A stretch of DNA of 36,037 bases, taken from assembly GCA_021838945.1 (NCBI GenBank), contig JAKCCH010000023.1, forward strand, positions 1 to 36,037, read 5' to 3'. Made by a program: the position numbers and the translations under genes. The notes beneath the pieces are model-generated. The model was not told the origin of the DNA. It did no database searches and was given only the letters and a program-made list of their open reading frames with translations. Each line of letters opens with the position of its first letter. The stretch's first letter is position 1. This stretch comes from Actinomycetes bacterium (GTDB lineage: Bacteria > Actinomycetota > Acidimicrobiia > Acidimicrobiales > Bog-793). Below, piece after piece: positions 1 to 8,901 of this stretch.

Positions 1-16
1 TGACCTGCACTTTCTC

Positions 17-93
<77 letters not shown>

Positions 94-104
94 GCGGAGA
101 GATC

Positions 105-133
105 AGTATAGGCGGCGTAACACAGTCCGCCAA
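105..133 (-). promoter_or_regulatory. Promoter of the initiator tRNA
   Basis: On the minus strand TTGGCG (133-128) and TATACT (110-105) are separated by exactly 17 bases. The predicted transcription start is near 98, five bases before the tRNA. It sits between the end of the preceding gene and the tRNA, so the tRNA is probably transcribed independently. Confidence 0.6.
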
Positions 134-147
134 CCCAGCTTTGCTGG

Positions 148-1173
148 CTACGCCCGCGGTTCGCCAGCTGTTCCCTCCGGCGTTGACCCAGATCGACGGT
201 AGTAGTTCCGCCAGATCACACGGTGTACGGGGATCCACCGTGGAATCGATCGCAGCCCCGGGATGAACGGCAGTAGCAGGAGCCCGAGGCTCAGTGCCGT
301 CATGATCGCGATCACGAGGATGTCCACATTGGGCGAAGTGCTCATCGGCGGGACCTGGTACCACATCGAGTACAGCCATAACCACGGCTGACCTGGCCAC
401 GAGCCCGTCTCGTTCATCACCCCCCACTGCGAGCTCAGCAGATGCTCGGCAGCCACGATGCGGTTCCAGTAGCTGCCAGGCTGTGAGGTGGCCGAATCTC
501 CAAGGAACATGAGGGGTCGGCTGTAGTCGGAGCTGTAGAAGGTTCCGTGAGAGACAAGGGCGTTGTCGAGTCCACCGGACTGGGCCATCCGGAGTAACGA
601 CTGCAGCAACACCGGCACCGGGCCGGCAGACGGCGACGAATGCGACGGCACTGAAGCCGAAAGACCAAGGCCGTCGACGACCTTGCCGTAGGCCTTCGTC
701 CAGTCTGTCCGCTCGGAGCGCGTGGAGACCTGCCAGCTGCGGATCGCGCTAGCGAGAGCGTGCCTGGACGGGAGCGTCTTCAGGGGATCGATCACGAAGG
801 CGCGAGGGGCATCGATCGGCCACGAAACCCCGAAGAAGCGTTGAATGGAGACGGGTCCGAGATGCTGGACCGAACCGCTGGCGTTGTTGAAGGGCGGCCC
901 GTAGGTGGCGGTGGTCGAGGTGCCGGCCAGCTCGCTGAGGGCCACCTGGACGAAGCCGGCTGGCTGGGCGTCGGCCCACTGGCGCAGCGTGACAGGGCGC
1001 TTGTCCGGCGATGAGAACAGCACGGACAGGAGGATCGCGAGCAGCGCCATGACGACGACCGCGATCGTCGCCTCCTTGATGATGTCGTAGTGCCGTTGCG
1101 GGCCCCGCCACGGTTGGGCTTCAAGCCGTCGTCGTTCGTGCTTCGACAAACTCGGTTCTGCGCGGCGGCTCAT
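148..1173 (-). CDS. Membrane-anchored subunit paired with cytochrome b
   Basis: The 341-residue protein has a basic cytoplasmic N-terminus, a membrane helix at about 34-54, a roughly 225-residue extracytoplasmic region, a second helix at about 282-303 and a basic C-terminal tail rich in Trp, Tyr and His. Its ATG overlaps the cytochrome b stop as ATGA (1170-1173), so the two are translationally coupled. This arrangement suggests the partner subunit of a split bc/b6f-type complex, in the position where the C-terminal cytochrome b domain (subunit IV) would be. However, only two helices are evident instead of three, and no heme-binding motif is present. The function is inferred from the operon, not from a recognised domain. 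Confidence 0.55.
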   Translation of the reverse strand: MSRRAEPSLSKHERRRLEAQPWRGPQRHYDIIKEATIAVVVMALLAILLSVLFSSPDKRPVTLRQWADAQPAGFVQVALSELAGTSTTATYGPPFNNASGSVQHLGPVSIQRFFGVSWPIDAPRAFVIDPLKTLPSRHALASAIRSWQVSTRSERTDWTKAYGKVVDGLGLSASVPSHSSPSAGPVPVLLQSLLRMAQSGGLDNALVSHGTFYSSDYSRPLMFLGDSATSQPGSYWNRIVAAEHLLSSQWGVMNETGSWPGQPWLWLYSMWYQVPPMSTSPNVDILVIAIMTALSLGLLLLPFIPGLRSIPRWIPVHRVIWRNYYRRSGSTPEGTAGEPRA

Positions 1174-2030
1174 CGACTGATCTCCTGCTCGAGCCTGACG
1201 GTCTCTCCTCGGAGGTCCTCGGGCCGGGCATCAATCGGTGGGACGACGCCGTGGATCCGTACGAGCAGCACATGTACGCCGACAAGCAGGAGGACTGCCG
1301 CCGGCACGAGTGCGATGTGGAGCATGACAGCCTGACCGAAATTCATCGGATTGATGAAGGCCCCGATACCCCCCGCGTTGAAGCCATCCTTCGCTTCGAA
1401 CGCGATCCATTGTGAATCGAAGTTGGTCTGCGAGATGTATCCGCTGAACGCCTCGAAGATGGCGACCAGGAAGCTCAGGACACCGGTGATCCATGTTGCC
1501 TGGCGCCGTCCCCGCCACGCCGCCATCCAGAATTTCGCCCACAGGTGAACCGTCATAAAGCCCATGAACATCTCGACGGACCAAAGATGGATCGAGTTCA
1601 CGAAGTGGCCGACATCGGAGATGTGCCACCATGCCGGGCCCTCGACGGAAAGAGTGACGCCGCTCGCGATGACGATGACTAGCGCCCCGAGCGTGGCAAC
1701 ACCGAAGACGTACGCCCACGAGGCGACATAGACCGGCTGGGCGTCAGGGAGCAGCTTCTGCGGCGGAAGGAAGCGCAGTCCGAGCCGCCGCACCGCTCCC
1801 GTCCAGGTGCGAGGCTGATCGGGAGCTTGGCCGCCGTCACGAGAGTGGGCGCGCGTCTCGTCCCGCTTGGCTGGCACCGGCCGGACTCGTAGAAACGGCA
1901 GAGAGATCGCGGCAATGAAGAGGGCCACCATGACGGCAACCACGATGAGGTTCGCAACCGAGATCAGGATGAAGCTCCAGTGCAGGTAGTGCCCCGGGTG
2001 GTTGAGATTGACAAGCGAGGCGGTCACCAC
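1170..2030 (-). CDS. Cytochrome b6-like diheme subunit
   Basis: This 286-residue membrane protein matches the N-terminal four-helix domain of cytochrome b/b6. The heme-ligand pairs are visible: H148 and H162 in one helix, H238 and H253 in another. Spacings of 14 and 15 are those of the b6 type. An extra N-terminal helix (about 18-45) precedes the heme domain after a linker, and there is no C-terminal quinol-site domain. It would carry electrons across the membrane between quinol and a Rieske or cytochrome partner. Neither a Rieske protein nor a cytochrome c lies beside it. The start is GTG at 2030, or GTG at 2027, which overlaps the stop of a short upstream reading frame. Confidence 0.8.
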   Translation of the reverse strand: MVTASLVNLNHPGHYLHWSFILISVANLIVVAVMVALFIAAISLPFLRVRPVPAKRDETRAHSRDGGQAPDQPRTWTGAVRRLGLRFLPPQKLLPDAQPVYVASWAYVFGVATLGALVIVIASGVTLSVEGPAWWHISDVGHFVNSIHLWSVEMFMGFMTVHLWAKFWMAAWRGRRQATWITGVLSFLVAIFEAFSGYISQTNFDSQWIAFEAKDGFNAGGIGAFINPMNFGQAVMLHIALVPAAVLLLVGVHVLLVRIHGVVPPIDARPEDLRGETVRLEQEISR

Positions 2031-2080
2031 GAGCCTGCCACTCCGTCAGCTCGAGCCTGCATTCCTCCTCGACGCATCAT
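2024..2080 (-). CDS. Possible 18-residue leader peptide before cytochrome b
   Basis: ATG ATG at 2080 follows a GAGGGG sequence and opens an 18-codon frame ending Ser-Trp-stop. Its TGA (2026-2024) overlaps the GTG at 2027, giving a GTGA junction. No good ribosome-binding site stands directly before the cytochrome b start, so coupled translation through this leader is plausible. A frameshift joining it to cytochrome b is the alternative. This is an inference from a very short frame. Confidence 0.3.
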   Translation of the reverse strand: MMRRGGMQARADGVAGSW

Positions 2081-2450
2081 CACCCCTCGGTACCCCTTTC
2101 CTCCTCTACACCGATAGCTCACTTCGGTGGCGACTCTCAACTCCTACCGAGAGCTCGCATCAGCCACGGCTGCCGCCTCCTAGGCCCGACGCATGAGGCC
2201 GACCCGGTCAGGACCGCAGACGTCCGCGGCTGTCTGCTCGGTCGCACCGTCAGCGGTGTCACGACGACACCGTTGCACCAATCGCCAGCGCGCTCAAGAC
2301 CGAGAACGTGGAAGGCAAGCCCCGCCGTCTCGTCCGTCCGTCCTCGGAAGGGGTGCCATTGCAGTGAGCGAGCGCGGCACAGTGCACCGTGAGCAGCCTA
2401 CGAGCCTCGCGGCCGAGCCCGGGTCCGTCCACGGGCGGCAGATCGAAAGC
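2031..2450. other. 420-bp intergenic region upstream of cytochrome b
   Basis: This is the longest gene-free stretch, between the end of the UPF0182 gene and the cytochrome b start. It holds a perfect inverted repeat CGGTGTC-ACGAC-GACACCG at 2254-2272 without a T-tract, so an operator or a U-less terminator is possible. It also holds a weak minus-strand promoter candidate, TTGAGA at 2140-2135, and the short leader frame. No conserved gene was recognised on either strand. Confidence 0.5.
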
Positions 2451-5405
2451 TCAGCCCACGCGGGGTGCCCTGGTGGTGGAGGTCGTCGATCCAGCAGGAG
2501 GCGCGAGTGACGATGCCTTGGTCCCGCCGGAGGACGCTCCCGGCACACTCGTGCCGGTAGAGCTCCTAGTGCCACCGGAACCGGTCGAGGGCGCCGAGGC
2601 CGAGTGCTTCGCCTCCTCGGTGATCAGCCGATGCGCGGCGCTCAGGTAGTCGCCCATCTGCTGGATGTCCTGCTGGAAGGCGCCGAGGCGGAAGTGCCTG
2701 CCGTCGGCGACAGACTTCTCGTAAGCGGCGTAAGCGAGGTTGAGATCCTGGGTGATCTGCGCGGAGATCGACTGCGGAGAGCCGCGGCCGATGCCGGTGA
2801 CCGAGTGACCGAAGATCTGTTGCAGCGAGCCGAGAAGGGTTGAGGAGAAACCGACCTTGTCCCCCCCGAAGTCCGTCGCTACGTACTCCAGAGCGGGAAG
2901 CGAGTGAGCCGTACTGCTCACGTAGAGGGCTTGGACGTAGATGAGCGAGTCGTCGATCGGGACGAGGAGCGCAGGGCCGAGCAGAACCTCGGAGTGGTTC
3001 TGGTTGAGCAGAGTGACGGCCCGCGCGATCGTCGGGAAGGTCTGGATCTTCGCCGCCGCGAGCGCCGGGCCGACTGCCGACGGCGAGACACGCGGCAGCT
3101 CGTAGGCGGTGAGATTGCCGTAGTTGGCGTAGTCCGACTCAGCCGTGATGAAGCCGGCGAGCAGTTGACTCCTGCCAGTCGAGGACTGTGGGACGAACGG
3201 CTCCACCCCGACGAAGCTCACCTTGGACTGGCCGGGAAGCCGGATGAGCTCGTAGGCCGGTGTGTAGGGGGCGCCGTTGGCGCCCGCCGCCACATCCCAT
3301 GCGTCTTGCAGCGAGTAGAAGCTCGAGGCCTGGTTGGCGGTCGGCAGGAAGTGGTATCGCCCGTACATCTCGGTCAGGACAGTGAGCAGGTCCTGGGGGT
3401 AGCGCAGGTGGTTGAGAAGCGCCCCCTTGGCAGCTGGAGTCAGGTTCGCCATCGCAGACAGCGGATGGAACAACCCTGGGTAGGCGTGCTCCCAGGCGGT
3501 CAGCACCGGATCATGTGTCGTCACCGCGAAGAGGCTCACCTGCCCGGTGTAGGCGTTCACGACCGCCTTCACCGAGTCCCGCACATAGTTGTACCGCCCC
3601 TGCAGCCCGCTTGATGGCGGGAGCAGGGCTGTGGCCGCCGCCTGCGAGTAGGGGAAGTAGTTGCTCGTCGTGTAGCAGTCGACCATCCAAAAGACCTGGC
3701 CGCCCGCGACGACGGGATAGGGATGCGAATCGACTTTGAGGAACGGCACCGCGTGGCGCACCCGCGTCTCGACGCCCTGCAAGTACAGGATCCTCGACTT
3801 CGGGGTGATGAGATGCGAGACCAGCAGATTGAAGTCGTGAAACCTCATCGCAAAGGCGGCCCGCTGCCAGAATCCTGTCAGCTGGACACCACCCGACCCG
3901 TGGTACCGAGTCGTGTGGGCTCTGCCTGAGCTCCTCGAGAGGTAGTCGAGCTCAGGCTGACGCGTGTGGACGACGACGAAGTCGGTGGAGGACTTCCCGA
4001 AATAGATGTCCGGCACGGTGATTCTCGGAGCGCCTGACGACGACTGGACTGGCGCTCCCTGGATCGCGAACTGGGGAAGGCCCGCCGACGTCGAGGTGTT
4101 CGCCGGCGACATGACGACGCCGTATCCGTGGGTGTACTCGAGATGCTGGTTAACCCAGGTCTGGGGTACTCCGGACGCGAGCAATTCCCGGACGCCGACC
4201 ACCACCGGGGTGAGCGCCCGACTGGCTCCGCTCCCGAGCATGTACCGGTCGGTCGACAGACCCGAGAGGGAGTAGTACCCGTGCAGAGCTTGGAGGTTGT
4301 CATAGGTCGCAGCGGCCACCGACGGGTTCCACAGCGGAAGATCGCTCAGACTCTGGTGATTCGCCGTCACGGCGCTGCCACTAAGAGCAGCGTGGCCGTC
4401 GAAGACCTGTGGCGTGATGGAGTTGAGCCCGAAAGCGTCGCGGGTGAAGGCGATGTTGCGTTGGATGTAGGGCAGCTCGACGGTGCTCTGGGATGGGTTG
4501 ACCTGGAGCCACTGGACGAAGGCGGGGAAGATCACGCCGAGCATCAGTGCGATGAAGGCCCACAGCCCGACGGCCGCCGCCGGAAAGACGAGCGTTCGGT
4601 GGTACACGTTGTAGCTGAGCAGCACGAAGCCGATCATGCTCACCACTGCCAGCACCGAGAGTGCCGGCAGGCGCACGTGGACGTCGGTGTAACCGGCTCC
4701 TGCGACAACCCCATTGGTCGACAGATCGAGTGCATAGCGGTCGACGAAGAAGTACGCGGCGGCACGCACGAGCGCGGCGAGAGCGAGCAAGAGCGAGAGA
4801 TGGGCGATGGGCTGGCCATCGATGCGGGGCGACGGGCCGCTCGTCCGCAGTCCACCGTTCAGGTAGTACGCGGCGGCAGTCGCGACAAAGAGCACGACGA
4901 GGGCGACAAGGGACCAATCGACGAGGAAGGAGAGGAACGGCAGGCGGAAGACGTAGAAGCCGACGTCCCGCCCGAATTGTGGATCCTTGATGCCGAACTT
5001 CCCGCCGTTCACGAACAGCAGCCAGTGCTGCCACTGCGAGCTCGTGCCGGCGCCGACTGCCAGAGCGAGCAGGACTGAGACGACGGTCCGGACCGTGATC
5101 CGGTAGCGACCGAACGACGCTCGGTAGCGGCGGACGAGGTCGTATTCCGGAGCGAGGTAGACGTCCGCTGGTGAAAGTCGGTCGACCGCCCACAGGCTGA
5201 TCCAGCAGGCAAGGAAGAACGCAATCGAGAAGACCGCTCCGAGGCCGAGCTTGGTCTCCACCATCGAACGCCAGATCATGGTCTCGTTGATCGACCGGTA
5301 CCAGAGGTAGTTCGTGTAGGCGTCCGCTATGGCCTGGACGAGGACGACCGCCAGGATCACCGCGATGACGAACAACAGGATCGCCGCCTGGTAGCGGCGC
5401 ATCAT
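2451..5405 (-). CDS. UPF0182 family large membrane protein
   Basis: About 984 residues, the usual size for the UPF0182 (COG1615) family of unknown function. The N-terminal third is strongly hydrophobic, with about seven membrane helices, the first at roughly 7-29. A long soluble, probably extracytoplasmic region follows, ending in a low-complexity Ser/Thr/Gly/Pro tail. The reading frame extends further upstream, but the hydrophobic family start begins at ATG-ATG (5405/5402). An in-frame GTG at 5423 is possible, and longer versions would overlap the upstream gene. It is third in a minus-strand block after a YlbL-type protease and a DivIVA-like protein. Only the family can be assigned. Confidence 0.85.
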   Translation of the reverse strand: MMRRYQAAILLFVIAVILAVVLVQAIADAYTNYLWYRSINETMIWRSMVETKLGLGAVFSIAFFLACWISLWAVDRLSPADVYLAPEYDLVRRYRASFGRYRITVRTVVSVLLALAVGAGTSSQWQHWLLFVNGGKFGIKDPQFGRDVGFYVFRLPFLSFLVDWSLVALVVLFVATAAAYYLNGGLRTSGPSPRIDGQPIAHLSLLLALAALVRAAAYFFVDRYALDLSTNGVVAGAGYTDVHVRLPALSVLAVVSMIGFVLLSYNVYHRTLVFPAAAVGLWAFIALMLGVIFPAFVQWLQVNPSQSTVELPYIQRNIAFTRDAFGLNSITPQVFDGHAALSGSAVTANHQSLSDLPLWNPSVAAATYDNLQALHGYYSLSGLSTDRYMLGSGASRALTPVVVGVRELLASGVPQTWVNQHLEYTHGYGVVMSPANTSTSAGLPQFAIQGAPVQSSSGAPRITVPDIYFGKSSTDFVVVHTRQPELDYLSRSSGRAHTTRYHGSGGVQLTGFWQRAAFAMRFHDFNLLVSHLITPKSRILYLQGVETRVRHAVPFLKVDSHPYPVVAGGQVFWMVDCYTTSNYFPYSQAAATALLPPSSGLQGRYNYVRDSVKAVVNAYTGQVSLFAVTTHDPVLTAWEHAYPGLFHPLSAMANLTPAAKGALLNHLRYPQDLLTVLTEMYGRYHFLPTANQASSFYSLQDAWDVAAGANGAPYTPAYELIRLPGQSKVSFVGVEPFVPQSSTGRSQLLAGFITAESDYANYGNLTAYELPRVSPSAVGPALAAAKIQTFPTIARAVTLLNQNHSEVLLGPALLVPIDDSLIYVQALYVSSTAHSLPALEYVATDFGGDKVGFSSTLLGSLQQIFGHSVTGIGRGSPQSISAQITQDLNLAYAAYEKSVADGRHFRLGAFQQDIQQMGDYLSAAHRLITEEAKHSASAPSTGSGGTRSSTGTSVPGASSGGTKASSLAPPAGSTTSTTRAPRVG

Positions 5406-5454
5406 ATGCGGCCGCTCGACCACCGCGTGCTGGGGGACCCTCACTTGCGAAAGG

Positions 5455-7635
5455 CTATGAGCTGATTGGCACGAGGAGGCATCGGCACCCCGGATGAACC
5501 GGCGGGTGCGGCTGCCCGGTGGGGAACTCCTCACCCGTCTCGATCGGCCCAGCCAGGGAATTGTCGTCACAGTCGGGGCAGGGTTGCCCGCCGTCGTCGA
5601 CGACCCAGCGGACCAGAACGCCCACTCCCCCGCTGACAGCACCGTCAGAGAATGCCCTTGTCGCGAAGTCCCCCGCCACGCCTTCCACCCGACTGCCGCG
5701 CCACTCACGGTAGGCAGCGCCGGAAGCCTCGCCCGCGCCCTCCTCGACCTCGGAGATGGGGGCAAGCGCCTCATCGAGGCGGTGCCTGAGCAGGCCGGTC
5801 ACCTCCTCTGCCAGCTCGGCGGCGAGTCGGAGGCCGGCGGAGTTGGCATCGTCCGGCTTTGCCTCGGTGCGACCTAGCCAGGCATGCCCGGCGGCCCAGG
5901 CTGAGGACAGGGAGGCCGAGACGGCGTCACCGAGGCGGGCCCGCTGTTGCTCCTCGGGCAGCAGCACCCGGAGCTCGGGTCTCCCCGACGCGTGCCGCAG
6001 GGCGTCGAGCAGGACGTTCTGGTCGTCCTGAAGCGCTCGCTTGAGCGAGCGGGACAACTTGGCCGTGATCGGACGCAGCAGGGCCGCACGGCGCCCGAGC
6101 GCGTCGGCGTCGGCCGTCTCGGTCGCCTCCTCGGCGCTCGGGAGCTCCGAGGAGGCGTCCGTCCGAGCGGCGCGGTCGTCCCCGGGCTCCTCCGCAACGG
6201 GTTCGCCGTCCGCTCCAGGCTCCTCGTCCGGGCGCGCATCCCGGGCCTCCTCCGCAACGGGTTCGCCGTCCGCTCCAGGCTCCTCGTCGGGGTGCGCGTC
6301 CTCCTCCGTCTCGGCAACAGCCGCCTCGTGCGCACTGCGCTGGCCGAGCACACCTTCGACCCCCGCCTCGGCACTCACGGGCTCTTCGATCTCTCCCGAG
6401 GTCTCGTCTTGCCTACCGGCCCGGATCCTCGCGAACAACTCGTCCACGCTGCGGTGGGACGGCTGCACGGACTCTTCCCCCGTCTCGGTGGCGGCCTCGT
6501 GCTCAGGTGCGACGTCGCCGCGGAGCTCCTCGGGCTCGCCGTCGAGCTCGCCCGCCAGCCCTTCGTCCACCAGCAAGTCCACCTCTTCCCGCCGGAGGAT
6601 GCGGATGACCGGTCCCTCCTCCCCCGCCTCGTGCTCGGGAGCGGTGGCGGTGACCGGCGGGACCTCGGGCTGCTCCTCTCCCAGCGGCGGCTCCTCGGCA
6701 AGAAAGTCCCCCGGTGCCTCGTCCAGGCGCTCGCCGACGGCGGCCGCCTCCTCGAGCTCGGAAGCGACGCGCGCCTCCTCCTCGAACCCTTCACCGGCAC
6801 CCTCGTCGAGGCCGCCCACACCGTCGAGCAGCTCCTCGTCCTCGTCCGGCTGGCCGAGGTCGACGGCGATCTCGGCATCACCGTCGAACAGGTCCGACTC
6901 GTCCTCGGCATCCTCGGCCCGCTCGCCCGCCTCGGCAGCCGCCAGGCGGGCGTCGTGCTCCGCGCCGGCGATCCGCTCGCGCAGGTCGTCCACGGAGTCG
7001 CCGACGGCGTCGACGACTCCGATGAGGGCGTCCCGTCCTGCCCTCAGCTGCTCGAGCTGGATCCTCAGGCTCCGACGCTTGTCCGCGAGGTCGTGCAGCA
7101 CTCCGCCGCGCAGGTGCCGGGCCTCCCGCACGATCCGCCGGCACTCTGCCCTGGTCGTGTCGAGGAGCGCGACCGCTTCGGCCTGGGCGGCCTCGGCGAC
7201 CGCGGCCGCCTCGGCGGCAGCCGCCCGGCTCAATGCCTCCGCCTCGGCCTCTGCCGCCGTCACTCGATCGCTCATGACGTTCTCGGCCTCCGCCAGGATC
7301 CCGGCAGCCCGCGCCTCGGCCTTGCTCACGACGTCGGAGGCGGCGAGGTGGGCGGTCTCGAGGATCCGGGCAGTCTCGGCCCCGACGGCCCGCAAGAGGG
7401 TGGCCTCGTCAAGTTCCGGTTCTGCCGCCTGGCGCTCGGCCTCAGCAAGGCGTCGGCGCAGGGTCTGCTCCCTGTCGAGCACCTCCTGCAGCTGGGCGGC
7501 GAGCGCCTCGAGATACCTGCGGACGGCGTCGGGATCGAGGCCGCGCCGCGCCGTGGGAAAGCTACGGCGTGAGATCTCCTCTGGATGCACGCCTGTCTGC
7601 GAGGAGATCGAGACCCTCACCGGTTCGTCCGACAT
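5455..7635 (-). CDS. DivIVA-like coiled-coil protein with MuF-like C-terminus
   Basis: The 726 residues fall into four parts. Residues about 17-65 resemble the DivIVA/Wag31 N-terminal domain (pattern 'SFPTARRGLDPDAVRRYLE'). Residues 65-240 are an Ala/Glu/Arg-rich coiled coil. Residues 240-500 are a highly acidic low-complexity linker containing a tandem 20-residue repeat. Residues about 550-726 are helical and end in a Cys/His motif: C686-x2-C689, then PPVHPGCRC with H714, C717 and C719. That last motif resembles the metal-binding end of phage Mu gpF-type minor head proteins. DivIVA proteins act at poles and septa; the role of the C-terminal part is unknown. The ATG at 7635 lacks an obvious Shine-Dalgarno sequence. 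Confidence 0.65.
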   Translation of the reverse strand: MSDEPVRVSISSQTGVHPEEISRRSFPTARRGLDPDAVRRYLEALAAQLQEVLDREQTLRRRLAEAERQAAEPELDEATLLRAVGAETARILETAHLAASDVVSKAEARAAGILAEAENVMSDRVTAAEAEAEALSRAAAAEAAAVAEAAQAEAVALLDTTRAECRRIVREARHLRGGVLHDLADKRRSLRIQLEQLRAGRDALIGVVDAVGDSVDDLRERIAGAEHDARLAAAEAGERAEDAEDESDLFDGDAEIAVDLGQPDEDEELLDGVGGLDEGAGEGFEEEARVASELEEAAAVGERLDEAPGDFLAEEPPLGEEQPEVPPVTATAPEHEAGEEGPVIRILRREEVDLLVDEGLAGELDGEPEELRGDVAPEHEAATETGEESVQPSHRSVDELFARIRAGRQDETSGEIEEPVSAEAGVEGVLGQRSAHEAAVAETEEDAHPDEEPGADGEPVAEEARDARPDEEPGADGEPVAEEPGDDRAARTDASSELPSAEEATETADADALGRRAALLRPITAKLSRSLKRALQDDQNVLLDALRHASGRPELRVLLPEEQQRARLGDAVSASLSSAWAAGHAWLGRTEAKPDDANSAGLRLAAELAEEVTGLLRHRLDEALAPISEVEEGAGEASGAAYREWRGSRVEGVAGDFATRAFSDGAVSGGVGVLVRWVVDDGGQPCPDCDDNSLAGPIETGEEFPTGQPHPPVHPGCRCLLVPISS
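6187..6288. repeat. 60-bp tandem duplication within the DivIVA-like gene
   Basis: Bases 6187-6228 and 6247-6288 are identical over 42 bp. The 60-bp period keeps the frame and duplicates a 20-residue acidic segment (core 'DEEPGADGEPVAEE'). It looks like a recent slippage duplication in the low-complexity linker. Confidence 0.9.
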
Positions 7636-7689
7636 AGCGGCAAGCCTATGACGCCCGGCCCGGCGCGCTCTGCCAACTCGGAACGGAGA

Positions 7690-8901
7690 TCAGCCGCTCT
7701 TCGCCCGGGGCATCCTGCCTCCGTAGTGCTGTTCGAGAATTCGGATCGCCTGCGCCACGGTGCTCACCGCGTAGACCTTCAGCTTGCTGCCGGCATGGGC
7801 GAGAGCGACCTTGTACTCCTGAGGCGGTACGAAGAAGACGCTCGCTCCCGCGCTGCGCACGGCGACGGTCTTCTGTGCGACGCCGCCGACATCGCCCACC
7901 TGGCCGAGGATGCTCATGGTTCCCGTCGCCGCCACCTTGTGGCCACCGGTGAGGTCGTAGGGATCCAGCCGGTTGATCAGTCCGAGGGTGAAGGCGAGCC
8001 CGGCCGAGGGCCCGATTATCCCTTCGGACGATAGGTCAAGGTGGAGCGGCAGCTTGCCGACCTGGTAATTCGTCTCGACGTTGAGCGCACCGATGCAGGG
8101 GGCCTCGCCGACCTTCATCCCTGTCTCGGGCGATCGGTGATACAGCGGGAAGCGCAGCCCGGTCCCGTACTGCGGGCAGGCGAGCGTGGCTTGCTTGCCG
8201 GTTCCCTCGATCCGCCAGGCCGACAGCCGCACCCGGACCGACTTCGGCGTCCGCTTGGGATAGGTGAGCACTCCCATCGTGACCGTCGCCCCCGGCTTGT
8301 AGGTGGACAGCAGTCGTCCGAGGTCGGCGTTGGTCCTCACCACTTGGTGGTCGACTGAGGTCACCACGTCCCCGACCGGCAGCCAGCGCTCGGCTGGAGA
8401 TCCCGGCAGCACGGCGTAAATGAGGGCTCCGTCGGGACGGACGGCCACCTTGTAGCCGAGCCGGCGGAGCGCCACGACCGTGGCCGCCTGTTGGGCATTC
8501 GCCATGTCGAGCTCGCCCTCCACCTGGTACTGGCCCGGGCTCTCGGGACCGAGCAGCGCGCTCGACCCGATGATCTGGGCGTTCGAGTCGAGGGCGAACC
8601 ACGGCCACTCGATCGCTCGCATCGGCGTCAGCTGGACGTCGACGAGCAGAACTTGCCCCTTGTGGCTGTGGCCGGCGGACTTGGGCACGCCGATCATGCG
8701 CTCCACCGACTGGGCGGTCCCAGGGGTGATGGCGTAGTAGGGGATCGTGATGGACGACGCGATGGCGGCCGCGAGCACGAGCACCGCGATGACGAGGAAG
8801 ACCGTGTGGCGGGTGTGCCAGGCGAAACGCGGCCGCTCCCCGTCATCCGAGTGCGGCTCGCTGTCCCCGCTTCCTAGGCTCTCCTCGTCATGTCCCTTCA
8901 C
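7690..8901 (-). CDS. YlbL-type membrane PDZ/Lon-like (S16) protease
   Basis: The 403-residue protein has an acidic N-terminus, a single membrane helix at about 33-55, a PDZ domain (about 165-230) and a C-terminal S16 Lon-type protease domain. The catalytic dyad is visible as S299 in GPSAGL and K344 in GGVAQKT, a spacing close to that in Lon. There is no ATPase domain, as in Bacillus YlbL. It probably cleaves membrane or secreted proteins outside the cytoplasm. The GTG start (8901) overlaps the start of the divergent HEAT-repeat gene by 12 bp. The next gene on the strand encodes the DivIVA-like protein 54 bp away. Confidence 0.85.
   Translation of the reverse strand: MKGHDEESLGSGDSEPHSDDGERPRFAWHTRHTVFLVIAVLVLAAAIASSITIPYYAITPGTAQSVERMIGVPKSAGHSHKGQVLLVDVQLTPMRAIEWPWFALDSNAQIIGSSALLGPESPGQYQVEGELDMANAQQAATVVALRRLGYKVAVRPDGALIYAVLPGSPAERWLPVGDVVTSVDHQVVRTNADLGRLLSTYKPGATVTMGVLTYPKRTPKSVRVRLSAWRIEGTGKQATLACPQYGTGLRFPLYHRSPETGMKVGEAPCIGALNVETNYQVGKLPLHLDLSSEGIIGPSAGLAFTLGLINRLDPYDLTGGHKVAATGTMSILGQVGDVGGVAQKTVAVRSAGASVFFVPPQEYKVALAHAGSKLKVYAVSTVAQAIRILEQHYGGRMPRAKSG

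Noticed and set aside
148-1173. Calling the cytochrome b partner a true subunit IV (PetD)
   Set aside because: Only two helices and a large outer domain are seen, against three helices in PetD.
5455-7635. Prophage remnant suggested by the MuF-like motif
   Set aside because: No terminase, portal, capsid, integrase or attachment repeats were found nearby, and the neighbours are core actinobacterial genes.
5947-7651. Two plus-strand frames of about 540 residues opposite the DivIVA-like gene
   Set aside because: Their translations are low-complexity mirrors of the Glu/Ala-rich coiled coil and match no family; the minus-strand frame has recognisable domains.
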